The notes below the pieces were generated by a model, which did no database searches, was not told where the DNA came from, and was given only the letters and a program-made list of their open reading frames with translations. From Mycolicibacterium alvei (GTDB lineage Bacteria > Actinomycetota > Actinomycetes > Mycobacteriales > Mycobacteriaceae): a stretch of 64,000 nt of DNA. The stretch lies in the NCBI RefSeq assembly GCF_010727325.1, contig NZ_AP022565.1:3844001-3908000 (forward strand). Direction: 5' to 3'. The first letter of the stretch is position 1. Each line of letters opens with the position of its first letter. The position numbers and the translations under genes are program-made. Positions 28,051 to 36,096 of the stretch are shown piece by piece.

Positions 28051-28069
28051 ACGAGACGTAGCGTCTCGT
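28051..28069. promoter_or_regulatory. TetR operator, perfect 8-3-8 dyad
   Basis: ACGAGACGTAGCGTCTCGT is a perfect inverted repeat (8-bp arms, 3-bp spacer), 69 bp before the regulator start and 32 bp before the SDR start. It is ideally placed to let the TetR protein at 27388-27981 repress both directions. Confidence 0.7.
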
Positions 28070-28101
28070 AATTTGGTGATGAACGACGGACGCAAGGGCG
28101 C

Positions 28102-29109
28102 ATGGCAACAAAGAAATTGGTCATCGGGGCCAGCGGATTCCTCGGTTCGCATGTCACGAGGCGACTCGTCGAGCGTGGCGAGGATGTTCGGGTGCTCATC
28201 CGCCGCACCAGCTCCACCCGCGGGATCGACGACCTCGACGTGGAGCGGGTCTACGGCGACATCTTCGATCCCGAATCGGTACGCGCCGCAATGGACGACT
28301 GCGACGTGGTGTACTACTGCGTCGTCGACGCCAGGGCCTGGCTACACGATCCGGCCCCGCTGTGGCGAACCAATATCGAAGGGCTGCAAGAGGTCCTGGA
28401 TGTCGCCGTCGAGGCGGGACTGGAAAAGTTCGTCTTCACCAGCTCGATCGCAACCATCGGCATCGCCGAATCCGGGCTTGCCACAGAAGATCTGGCACAC
28501 AATTGGCTCGACGTGGGTGGCGAATACGTACACACCAGGATGCTCGCCGAGCAGATGGTGCTGCGCTACGCCCGTGAGCACGGCCTGCCCGCGGTAGCGA
28601 TGTGTGTGGCGAATACGTACGGCCCGGGAGACTGGCTGCCGACGCCCCACGGTGGTCTGGTCTCCGCAGCGGTGCGGGGCAAGATGCCGTTCTACGTCAA
28701 AGGTGCAGGGGCCGAGACTGTCGGCATCACCGACGCCGCCGAGGCGCTGGTCCTGGCGGGTGAGCGGGGCCGGGTCGGTGAGCGTTACATCGTGTCCGAG
28801 CGTTTCATGACGGCTCAGGAGATCTACCAAACCGCCTGTACAGCTGTTGATATCGCACCTCCACGGCGTGGTATCCCGATTCGCCTGCTGGCGGCCGCGG
28901 GCGCGGTGATCGATCCCGTGGCCCGGCTGCGCAAGAAGGAGAACCAGCTCAGCCCGCTGACCGTACGGCTGATGCATGTGATGTCGCCGATGGATCACGG
29001 CAAGGCGGTCCGAGAACTCGGATGGCAGCCGAAGCCGACGACGGAGGCCATCGCCGAGGGCGCCCGCTTCTTCGCGGCCGGACGTTCCAAGTCAAGTAGG
29101 CGCTCATGA
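28102..29109 (+). CDS. NAD(P)-dependent epimerase/dehydratase-type SDR
   Basis: 335 residues of the extended SDR type: LVIGASGFLGSHVTRRL nucleotide motif at the N-terminus, VYGDIFDPESV acid, NIEGLQEVLDVA, and FVFTSSIATIG with the catalytic Ser region. The expected YxxxK reads EYVHTRMLAE, that is YxxxR, confirmed in the codons (TAC GTA CAC ACC AGG). This suggests an altered or reduced dehydrogenase activity, perhaps 3-beta-hydroxysteroid or cinnamoyl-CoA reductase-like. It is first in an operon with a fused acyl-CoA dehydrogenase (ATGA overlap). Confidence 0.8.
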   Translation: MATKKLVIGASGFLGSHVTRRLVERGEDVRVLIRRTSSTRGIDDLDVERVYGDIFDPESVRAAMDDCDVVYYCVVDARAWLHDPAPLWRTNIEGLQEVLDVAVEAGLEKFVFTSSIATIGIAESGLATEDLAHNWLDVGGEYVHTRMLAEQMVLRYAREHGLPAVAMCVANTYGPGDWLPTPHGGLVSAAVRGKMPFYVKGAGAETVGITDAAEALVLAGERGRVGERYIVSERFMTAQEIYQTACTAVDIAPPRRGIPIRLLAAAGAVIDPVARLRKKENQLSPLTVRLMHVMSPMDHGKAVRELGWQPKPTTEAIAEGARFFAAGRSKSSRRS

Positions 29110-31349
29110 CCCATGTGTCCATAGCTCTGACTCCGGAGCAGCAGCAGCTCAGTGCGGCCGTTGAGCAGTTCGCGGCCCGGCACGCACCGATCGATGCGAC
29201 CCGGGCCGGATCGGACGATCTGGCCGACGGGCACCTGCCGTCCTGGTGGGACACATTGACAGACAACGGCTTCCACGCTGTGCACCTGCCCGAATCCGTC
29301 GGAGGACAGGGCGGCAGGCTGGAGGACATGGCCTGTGTGTTGGAGGCCGCGGGATCGGCACTGTTGCCGGGGCCGCTGCTCACCACGGCGATAGCCGGGG
29401 CCTCAGTAATGGCCTCAGCGGGCGCTTCAGACGAAGGTGCGGCCGCCGCGACGCTGCTCAAAGAGATCGCGGCCGGTGCCCCCGCGGCCGTACTGTCCGG
29501 TGACCAGGCCGCGTTCACAGCCCGGCGTGACGGGGACGGTTGGCGCCTCACCGGTTCGTCGGGCCTGACCCTGGGAATGTGCTCGGCGCAGCGCGCCGTG
29601 GTGCCGTTCACCGAAGAGACGGGCGCCCTGCTCTGGGCGGTGTTGAATCCGGCTGAGGGGCAGGTGGAAGCGCGTCGCGGCACGGACCTGACCACCGATC
29701 TGGGCATCCTGCACCTGCGTGATCATGCAGTGCCGGCCAGCGCGATCCTGACCGGGTTGGACGCCGACCGGGTCAGTGATCTGACCGTCGCGCTCACCGC
29801 AGCTGCGGCCGCCGGGATCACCCAATGGTGCGTCGACACTGTCACCGAACACCTGCGTACCCGCGAACAGTTCGGCAAGCCGATCGGGACGTTCCAGGCG
29901 TTGCAGCACAAGGCGGCGATGCTGCTGGTGAACAGTGCGCTGGCAACGGCAGCGGCCTGGGATGCGGTGCGGGCACTGAGCGGATCCGCCGATACCGACC
30001 AGCGCCGGCTGACCGCCTGCTCGGCCGCGGTGATGGCGGTCATGCCGGTTCCCGGCCTGGTACTCGAGGCGCTCACCATGCTCGGTGCGATCGGCTTCAC
30101 CTGGGAACACGACCTGCACCTGTACTGGCGACGGGCCACCAGCCTGGCCGCCTCGATCGGCCCGGTGTCGCGGTGGACCCGCACCCTCGGCACGTTGTCG
30201 GGAACCGCCACCCGCGACCTGACCGTGAACCTCGGTGAGGTCGACGCCGACTTCCGGGCTCGGGTCGTCGCGATCCTCGACCGCGCACTCGGCCTGTCCG
30301 ACAACGGTTTCAGTCGTCAAGGTGACTATCCGGAGTTCGCGGTAGGACCGCGACGTGAGCTGCTTGCCGACTCTGGCCTGATCGCCCCGCACTGGCCCGC
30401 ACCGTGGGGGTGTGACGCGAGCGTGCGTCAACAGCTCATCGTGGAAGAGGAGTTCGGAAAGCGGGCCGGCCTGGTGCGCCCGTCGGTCGGTATCGCCGAA
30501 TGGATTCTGCCGAGCGTGATGGCGGCCGGAACCCCGCAACTACAGGAACGTTTCGTACCCGCGACCCTGCGCGGGGATCTGTCCTGGTGTCAGCTGTTCA
30601 GTGAGCCGGGCGCGGGCTCCGACCTCGCCGCGCTGAGTACCAGGGCCGTGCGGGTCGAGGGTGGCTGGCGTATCAACGGGCACAAGATCTGGACCTCGCT
30701 GGCGCACCGGGCCGATTACGGTGCGCTGCTGGCCCGGACCGATCCCGACGCTCCCAAGCATCGTGGCATCGGCTATTTCATCCTCGACATGCGTTTGCCC
30801 GGAGTGGAAGTCCGCCAGATTACTCAGTCCAGCGGGCGAGCCGAGTTCAACGAGGTGTTCCTGACCGATGTCTTCGTGCCCGACGGGATGCTGCTCGGCG
30901 ACCCGGCATCGGGCTGGCAGCTGGCCATCAGCACCATGGCCCACGAGCGGGTGGCGATCAGCGGCTACGTCAACATCGACCGGATGGGCGCTCTGCGCGA
31001 ACTCGTCGCAGTCACCCCCGATCCCGATCCGGTGCTGCATGCCATCGGCGAGATCGACGCCTACACCAACGCGCTCAAGGCATTGGGAGTGCGGGAGACG
31101 TTGCGCCTGCTCGACGGGCAGGCCCCCGGTCCGGCGTCGAGCATCGCCAAGGTGGCCACCAACGTGATGCTTCGTCGGGCAGCCGAACTCACCCTCGGCC
31201 TCACCGGACCGCTTGCGCTGGAACAGGACAGCCAACCGGCCGTGGTGGGGCCCTACCTGGACCTTCCCGCCGAGCTGATCGGCGGCGGAACGACCGAGAT
31301 CCAGCTCAACATCATCGCCCAGCTGATTCTGGGACTACCCCGAAAGTGA
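29106..31349 (+). CDS. Fused double acyl-CoA dehydrogenase (FadE34-like)
   Basis: 747 residues made of two acyl-CoA dehydrogenase halves. Residues 1-370 match the small-subunit type (LTPEQQQLSAAVEQFAARHA; REQFGKPIGTFQALQHKAA; GAIGFTWEHDLHLYWRRA), and residues about 385-747 the large-subunit type (WCQLFSEPGAGSDLAAL; NGHKIWTSLAHRADYGALLA; AEFNEVFLTDVFVPDGM; GGGTTEIQLNIIAQLILGLP). This is the layout of mycobacterial FadE34-type enzymes, single-chain equivalents of alpha2beta2 dehydrogenases in steroid side-chain oxidation. It is coupled to the SDR gene by ATGA and followed closely by a thiolase-fold gene. Confidence 0.88.
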   Translation: MTHVSIALTPEQQQLSAAVEQFAARHAPIDATRAGSDDLADGHLPSWWDTLTDNGFHAVHLPESVGGQGGRLEDMACVLEAAGSALLPGPLLTTAIAGASVMASAGASDEGAAAATLLKEIAAGAPAAVLSGDQAAFTARRDGDGWRLTGSSGLTLGMCSAQRAVVPFTEETGALLWAVLNPAEGQVEARRGTDLTTDLGILHLRDHAVPASAILTGLDADRVSDLTVALTAAAAAGITQWCVDTVTEHLRTREQFGKPIGTFQALQHKAAMLLVNSALATAAAWDAVRALSGSADTDQRRLTACSAAVMAVMPVPGLVLEALTMLGAIGFTWEHDLHLYWRRATSLAASIGPVSRWTRTLGTLSGTATRDLTVNLGEVDADFRARVVAILDRALGLSDNGFSRQGDYPEFAVGPRRELLADSGLIAPHWPAPWGCDASVRQQLIVEEEFGKRAGLVRPSVGIAEWILPSVMAAGTPQLQERFVPATLRGDLSWCQLFSEPGAGSDLAALSTRAVRVEGGWRINGHKIWTSLAHRADYGALLARTDPDAPKHRGIGYFILDMRLPGVEVRQITQSSGRAEFNEVFLTDVFVPDGMLLGDPASGWQLAISTMAHERVAISGYVNIDRMGALRELVAVTPDPDPVLHAIGEIDAYTNALKALGVRETLRLLDGQAPGPASSIAKVATNVMLRRAAELTLGLTGPLALEQDSQPAVVGPYLDLPAELIGGGTTEIQLNIIAQLILGLPRK

Positions 31350-31358
31350 GGAGCACGT

Positions 31359-32579
31359 ATGAGACCGCGTAGGGGACTACAGGGCGACGCCGCGATCGTC
31401 GGATACGTCGAGTTGCCGCCGGAAAAGATGAGCAAAGCCTCGCCGGCTCCATTCACGTTGGAACAGTGGGCGCTGCTGGCGGCGGCGGCCCTGGACGATG
31501 CCGGCCTGTCGGCCGAGCAGGTCGACGGCATCGTCACGTCGCACCTGGGTGAGTCGGAGATCTTCGTACCCTCCACGGTGGCCGAATACCTGGGTGTACG
31601 AGCGAACTTCGCGGAGTTGCTGGACCTCGGCGGAGCAAGTGCCGCGGGCATGGTGTGGCGGGCGGCCGCCGCTATCGAACTCGGGCTGTGCGACGTCGTG
31701 CTGTGCGCCCTTCCGGCGCGCTACATCACCGCGGCCTCCGAACTGAAACCCCCGACGTTGACCGACGCGGTGTTCTTCGGCTCGTCCAGCAACCAATTCG
31801 GCTCGCCGCAGGCCGAATTCGAGATTCCCTACGGCAACCTCGGGCAGAACGGCCCGTACGGGCAGGTGGCGCAGCGCTACGCCTACCAGTACGGCTACGA
31901 CGAGCGGGCGATGGCCAAGATCGTGGTGGATCAACGGGTCAACGCCAACCACACCGACGGCGCGATCTGGAAAGACACCCCGCTGAGCATCGAGGACGTG
32001 TTGGCCAGCCCGGTGATCGCCGATCCGTTGCACATGCTGGAGATCGTGATGCCGTGCGTCGGCGGGGCCGCTGTCGTCGTGGCCAGCGCCGAGGTTGCCG
32101 CCCGTGCCCGTAACCGGCCGGTGTGGGTCAAGGGTTTTGGTGAGCACGTGCCGTTCAAGACGCCCACCTACGCCGAGGAGCTGCTCGACACACCGATTCG
32201 CAAGGCGGCCGACACCGCGTTCGGGATGACCGGGCTGACCCGCGACCAGATGGACATGGTGTCGATCTACGACTGCTACACCATCACCGTTCTGCTGAGC
32301 CTGGAAGATGCCGGCTTCTGCGAGAAGGGCAAGGGCATGTCCTTCGTGTCCGATCACGACCTGACCTTTCGCGGTGATTTCCCGCTGAACACCGCCGGCG
32401 GCCAACTCGGTTTCGGACAAGCAGGATTGGCCGGCGGCATGCATCACGTTTGCGATGCCACCCGCCAGATCATGGGCCGCGGCGGTGCCGCCCAGGTCGC
32501 CGACTGTCATCGTGCATTCGTCTCCGGTAACGGCGGCATCCTCTCCGAGCAAACCACCCTGATCCTGGAAGGCGACTGA
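31359..32579 (+). CDS. Thiolase-fold lipid-transfer protein, Ltp2-like (non-thiolase)
   Basis: 406 residues of the SCP-x thiolase superfamily: AALDDAGLSAEQVDGIVTS, VSIYDCYTITVLLSLEDAGF, NTAGGQLGFGQAGLAGG and VSGNGGILSEQT. The position of the thiolase nucleophile reads LDLGGASAAG with no cysteine, and the usual GHPxGA histidine motif reads GQAGLA, so ordinary thiolytic chemistry is not expected. Ltp2-type proteins share such losses and act as retro-aldolases with a DUF35 partner, as in the last step of cholesterol side-chain removal. Here the next gene is DUF35, 5 bp away, which supports that reading. Confidence 0.83.
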   Translation: MRPRRGLQGDAAIVGYVELPPEKMSKASPAPFTLEQWALLAAAALDDAGLSAEQVDGIVTSHLGESEIFVPSTVAEYLGVRANFAELLDLGGASAAGMVWRAAAAIELGLCDVVLCALPARYITAASELKPPTLTDAVFFGSSSNQFGSPQAEFEIPYGNLGQNGPYGQVAQRYAYQYGYDERAMAKIVVDQRVNANHTDGAIWKDTPLSIEDVLASPVIADPLHMLEIVMPCVGGAAVVVASAEVAARARNRPVWVKGFGEHVPFKTPTYAEELLDTPIRKAADTAFGMTGLTRDQMDMVSIYDCYTITVLLSLEDAGFCEKGKGMSFVSDHDLTFRGDFPLNTAGGQLGFGQAGLAGGMHHVCDATRQIMGRGGAAQVADCHRAFVSGNGGILSEQTTLILEGD

Positions 32580-32584
32580 TAGCC

Positions 32585-33007
32585 ATGACCGGATTCGCCC
32601 GGCCCATGCCGGTGAAAACCCCTACCAGCGCGCCGTTCTGGGATGCGCTCGCACAGCACCGCATCGTCATCCAGTACTCGCCATCGACGCAGGCCTACGT
32701 GTTCTACCCGAGGGTGCTGGCACCCCGAACCCTCGCCGATGACCTGGAATGGCGGGAGATCTCGGGGATGGGCACGCTGTATTCGTACACGGTGGCCCGC
32801 CGCCCGGTCGGTCCGCACTTCGCCGACGCGGTTCCGCAAATGTTGGCGATAGTAGAATGGGACGAGGGTCCGCGGTTTTCCACCGAAATGGTTGACGTCG
32901 CACCCGAAGTGCTCAGCGTCGGAATGCGGGTCAAACCTGTTTTCTGCGACTACCCGGACGCCTTTGCCGGAGGCGGTGTGACGATGCTGCGTTACACGCG
33001 GGCTTGA
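32585..33007 (+). CDS. DUF35 OB-fold partner lacking zinc-ribbon cysteines
   Basis: 140 residues with the DUF35 plan: APFWDALAQHRIVIQYS, a short linker and the OB-fold (GTLYSYTVARRPVGPHF, MLAIVEWDEGPRFSTEMV, GMRVKPVF). In most members two CxxC pairs follow the first helix and bind zinc; here that stretch is YSPSTQAYVFYPRVLAPR with no cysteine. The single Cys of the protein is near the end. DUF35 proteins form complexes with thiolase-fold enzymes or hydratases and are needed for their activity, so it probably partners the preceding gene product. Confidence 0.8.
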   Translation: MTGFARPMPVKTPTSAPFWDALAQHRIVIQYSPSTQAYVFYPRVLAPRTLADDLEWREISGMGTLYSYTVARRPVGPHFADAVPQMLAIVEWDEGPRFSTEMVDVAPEVLSVGMRVKPVFCDYPDAFAGGGVTMLRYTRA

Positions 33008-33051
33008 TCACATCCCTTGGCAGGAGGCTCACAGGAGAGGACTATGGAGTC

Positions 33052-33330
33052 ATGCTAACCATACGAAAACTCATGGGGTCAGTGTTCGTAGCGGGAGCCG
33101 CGGTGGCGATTGCAGCAGGACCGACCGCCGTACTCATGACTGACGCGCCCGCGACGACGATCAGTGCTCAACCCAGCGGTGGCGGTGACGCCGGCGGTGG
33201 CGGTGGCTGCGACAGCGGTCCCGGCTGGAACGGCTGCGGCGGCTGGAACCCGACCCAGGGTGGCTTCGGCCATGGCTGCATCAACGGCATCTGCGGTGGC
33301 TGGGACGGCCAGCGCGGCTGGGGCAACTGA
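33052..33330 (+). CDS. Small secreted Gly/Trp/Cys-rich protein
   Basis: 92 residues: a signal peptide (LMGSVFVAGAAVAIAAGPTA) and a mature part of Gly-rich sequence with four cysteines and repeated GGW/GW motifs (GCDSGPGWNGCGGW, HGCINGICGGWDG). It is likely exported and disulfide-bonded; no function is recognised. ATG 33052 is chosen. A five-codon reading frame (MESC then stop, 33044-33058) begins just upstream and overlaps it, and the Shine-Dalgarno AGGAGAGG at 33033-33040 could serve either start. It follows the DUF35 gene by 44 bp and could be read from the same transcript. Confidence 0.65.
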   Translation: MLTIRKLMGSVFVAGAAVAIAAGPTAVLMTDAPATTISAQPSGGGDAGGGGGCDSGPGWNGCGGWNPTQGGFGHGCINGICGGWDGQRGWGN

Positions 33331-33361
33331 CCTGTACCGCTGACCCCCGTCACCGACGGGG

Positions 33362-34552
33362 CTAGGCGGCGGTCAGCTTGACCGGCAGTGATGAATGCCG
33401 GCGAATGATGTTGTTGAGCGCCCAGACTGGTGTCGCCGTCAGCTCGATACGGTCCACCCGCTCGATGAGTGCGCACAGCATGGCCTGCGTCTCGAGGCGC
33501 GCGAGCCCCTGCCCGGCGCACGCGTGGGCGCCATTGCCGAAGCCGAGCTGACGAGTCGCGTCGTTGCGGATGTCGAACACGTCCGGGTCAGCCCATTCAC
33601 GTTCGTCCCGGTTCGCGGACGCGTAAATCACCAGCACCCGCGCACCACCGGGAACGATGGCGCCGCCAATCTCGACGTCGTGCCGAGCCTTGCGGGTGAA
33701 CGCGCGGAGCGGCGACGAGTACCGGATGATCTCGTTGACCGCGTTCGGGAGCAGTTCGGGATCACTCTTGAGTAGTTCGAACTGTTCGGGGTGGGTGGCG
33801 AGCAGGTGGACGCCGTTGGCGATGGCGCTGATGGTGGTGTCCAGCGACGGGACGATGTAGTCGATCATCAGCGATGCGCAGTCCGCGTCGGAGAGTTCGC
33901 CGTTGTCGGCAGCGAGCAGGACGTCATGACCCAGGCTGCCGTCGAGCACCGAGCGGTTCTTGACGACCTGGTGAGCGAAGCGCAGCATCCGCGCAGAGTC
34001 GGGGATGGCCTTCGCGGCACGCCGATTGAAGGGCCCGAGCAGGTCGAAGGTGGCTCCGCCCCAAGCCATCAGGTCCGCTCGCTGGTTCCGCGGCCAGCCC
34101 ACGAGGTCGGGGACGACCGCGAGGGGCAATGCCGACGCGATGTCGTCGACGCCGTCCACCGAACCCTTCGCGACGGCCTGGTCGACGATGTCGGCGGCGA
34201 ACCGGTCGATGTCGTCGGCCATCGCGCGCAGGGCACGCGGTAGCAGGCGGTGGGCGACGAGCTTGCGGCGTTCGTCGTGGGTCGCCCCATCGCTGGTGAG
34301 GGTGGTGCCCTTCGAGAAGGTGTTCGGGATCGGGTTCAGTGCGACCCCGGCGCCCGAGATGAAGGTCTTGTCGTCGCGCAGGATCGATTTGCACTCGGCG
34401 AAGCGGGGGATGGCGTAGGCCCGGTGCCGGGTGAGTCGGACGACGGGGCCGAGCGCACGCAGCCGTGTGTAGTGCGGATAGGGGTCGACGATCGCCGAAG
34501 TCGAGTAGATGTCGGAACGATAGGTGGGAATTCGGTGGTGCATCCGCATCAT
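33362..34552 (-). CDS. Cytochrome P450
   Basis: 396 residues. The haem-binding motif is LGFGNGAHACAGQGLARLE near the C-terminus, ExxR is in NEIIRYSSP, and the I-helix reads IVPSLDTTISAI, in which the usual A/G-G-x-D/E-T is slightly altered. It is the last gene of the aromatic ring-cleavage operon and overlaps the preceding FAD monooxygenase as ATGA, which fixes the start at 34552. A P450 in this position may perform an initial hydroxylation or O-demethylation that feeds the pathway; the redox partner is not encoded nearby. Confidence 0.9.
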   Translation of the reverse strand: MMRMHHRIPTYRSDIYSTSAIVDPYPHYTRLRALGPVVRLTRHRAYAIPRFAECKSILRDDKTFISGAGVALNPIPNTFSKGTTLTSDGATHDERRKLVAHRLLPRALRAMADDIDRFAADIVDQAVAKGSVDGVDDIASALPLAVVPDLVGWPRNQRADLMAWGGATFDLLGPFNRRAAKAIPDSARMLRFAHQVVKNRSVLDGSLGHDVLLAADNGELSDADCASLMIDYIVPSLDTTISAIANGVHLLATHPEQFELLKSDPELLPNAVNEIIRYSSPLRAFTRKARHDVEIGGAIVPGGARVLVIYASANRDEREWADPDVFDIRNDATRQLGFGNGAHACAGQGLARLETQAMLCALIERVDRIELTATPVWALNNIIRRHSSLPVKLTAA

Positions 34553-36096
34553 TGGGACGGCGTCGCTTTCCAGATGGTCCCGCCGCAAGAGCTGGGCAGG
34601 GCGTCGAACAAGATGGTCAGATCGCGGCCTGCGCGCATGACGGTGCGGTCGGGTCGAACGATGGCGGCATCGGCGCGGCCGCGGCGCAGCCAGTTCGCCA
34701 GTGCGGAACCCGGTGCGGCGAAGTGGACAACGGCACCGCGTTGGTCGGCGAGGGCGCGCTCGGCGGCACTTGGTTCAGTGCGGGTGACGACAGCGAAGCC
34801 GTTTCCTATTTCGGAGTCGAGACGTGTCCCGCTCGCCACCAACGGGTTCGGGCAGAGCGTGCCGGCCAGCTGCCGGGGTGCCCTGGACTTCTGGACGAGC
34901 ACCGATCGATGCAACGCCGGTGTTTCGCTCTCGACGAGTTTGGCGCTCAGGCCCGGCAACCGGTGCAGTCGCGGCACGACCATCCGGCGGATCAGGTTCC
35001 CGAACTCGCCGCCTGCTGTCATGGCCCGGCCGACCGCGAGGGCAAGCCGGATCATGTGCCGGGCATGCGGTTTCCGCTCCTGCTCATAGGTTTCCAGGAC
35101 ATCACCGGGCAAAGCCTCGGCCAGTACACCGGCGAGTTTCCAGGCGAGGTTCATCGCGTCGCGCAGTCCGGCGCCCATGCCTTGTCCGACGAACGGCGGC
35201 GTGAGGTGGGCGGCGTCGCCGAGCAGGAAGATCGGGCCCCGTCGCCAATGGTCGGCAAGCTGCGCGCGGAAGGTGTACTCGGTGACGCGCAGCAGTTGCA
35301 ATTCGGCGGTCGAAACGTGGTCGACCCAGGGGTGAATCAGCGGGCCGAGTGCGTCGAGAGTGTCGAAGTCATCGGCGGTCTCGCCGTCCAGCAGCTGGAA
35401 TTCCCACCGGTAGCGCGTCTCGCCGATCCGCATGTACGTGCCGGCCCGGTCCGGGTCGCAGACTTGATCGACGCCCTCCCAGTGAGCCAGATCGGCGGCG
35501 GTGGCGACGTCGACGACGAGCCAGCGTTGCTCGAAGCCGAGATCCTGCATGCGGGAGCCGATCCGGGACCGCGTAATGCTGTTGGCGCCATCGCAGCCGA
35601 GCACGTAGTCCGCCACGACGACGTGCTCGCTGCCGTCGGTACGGTCGGTGTAGGTGACGCGGACCCGCCCGCCCGCCTCGTCGGCAATGTCGGTGACCTC
35701 CACGTCACCTCGTAGCTCTGCGTGCGGCCGGCGTGCGAGGTTTGTCCGTAGCACGGCCTCGAATTCGGGCTGGTCGAACATGTTTGCCTGCGGAAAGCCG
35801 TTGCGGCTCAGCGAGGTATCACGCCTGAACTCGGCGAGGGTGTGCATCGATTTGTCGAGTAGCCGAAGACCCAGGGTGGGGCGTGAGATCGCCGCGAACT
35901 CATCGGCGATGCCGAGACGGGCCACGATGCGGAAGATCTCGTCGTCCAGATGCACGGCCCGTGGCTGCGGATAGACCTTCGCCCAACGGTCGAGAACAAG
36001 GCAGTCGACACCGTACTGCGCGAGCAGAGTTGCCGCCGTGACTCCCGTGGGCCCGGCGCCGATGACGACGACGGGGACGTGCGCCGCCGCCGTCAT
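34549..36096 (-). CDS. FAD-dependent aromatic monooxygenase (MhpA/PheA type)
   Basis: 515 residues of the flavoprotein hydroxylase family (PHBH/MhpA): VVVIGAGPTGVTAATLLAQY FAD motif at residues 9-28, LGCDGANSITR (DG motif) and FLLGDAAHLTPPFVGQGMG (GD motif), with a C-terminal thioredoxin-like domain (LDSEIGNGFAVVTRT...GRDLTILFDALPS). It adds one oxygen to a phenolic ring, giving a catechol-type diol. It overlaps neighbours by 4 nt on both sides (FAH upstream, P450 downstream). The diol would be the substrate of the extradiol dioxygenase encoded first in this operon. Confidence 0.88.
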   Translation of the reverse strand: MTAAAHVPVVVIGAGPTGVTAATLLAQYGVDCLVLDRWAKVYPQPRAVHLDDEIFRIVARLGIADEFAAISRPTLGLRLLDKSMHTLAEFRRDTSLSRNGFPQANMFDQPEFEAVLRTNLARRPHAELRGDVEVTDIADEAGGRVRVTYTDRTDGSEHVVVADYVLGCDGANSITRSRIGSRMQDLGFEQRWLVVDVATAADLAHWEGVDQVCDPDRAGTYMRIGETRYRWEFQLLDGETADDFDTLDALGPLIHPWVDHVSTAELQLLRVTEYTFRAQLADHWRRGPIFLLGDAAHLTPPFVGQGMGAGLRDAMNLAWKLAGVLAEALPGDVLETYEQERKPHARHMIRLALAVGRAMTAGGEFGNLIRRMVVPRLHRLPGLSAKLVESETPALHRSVLVQKSRAPRQLAGTLCPNPLVASGTRLDSEIGNGFAVVTRTEPSAAERALADQRGAVVHFAAPGSALANWLRRGRADAAIVRPDRTVMRAGRDLTILFDALPSSCGGTIWKATPSQ

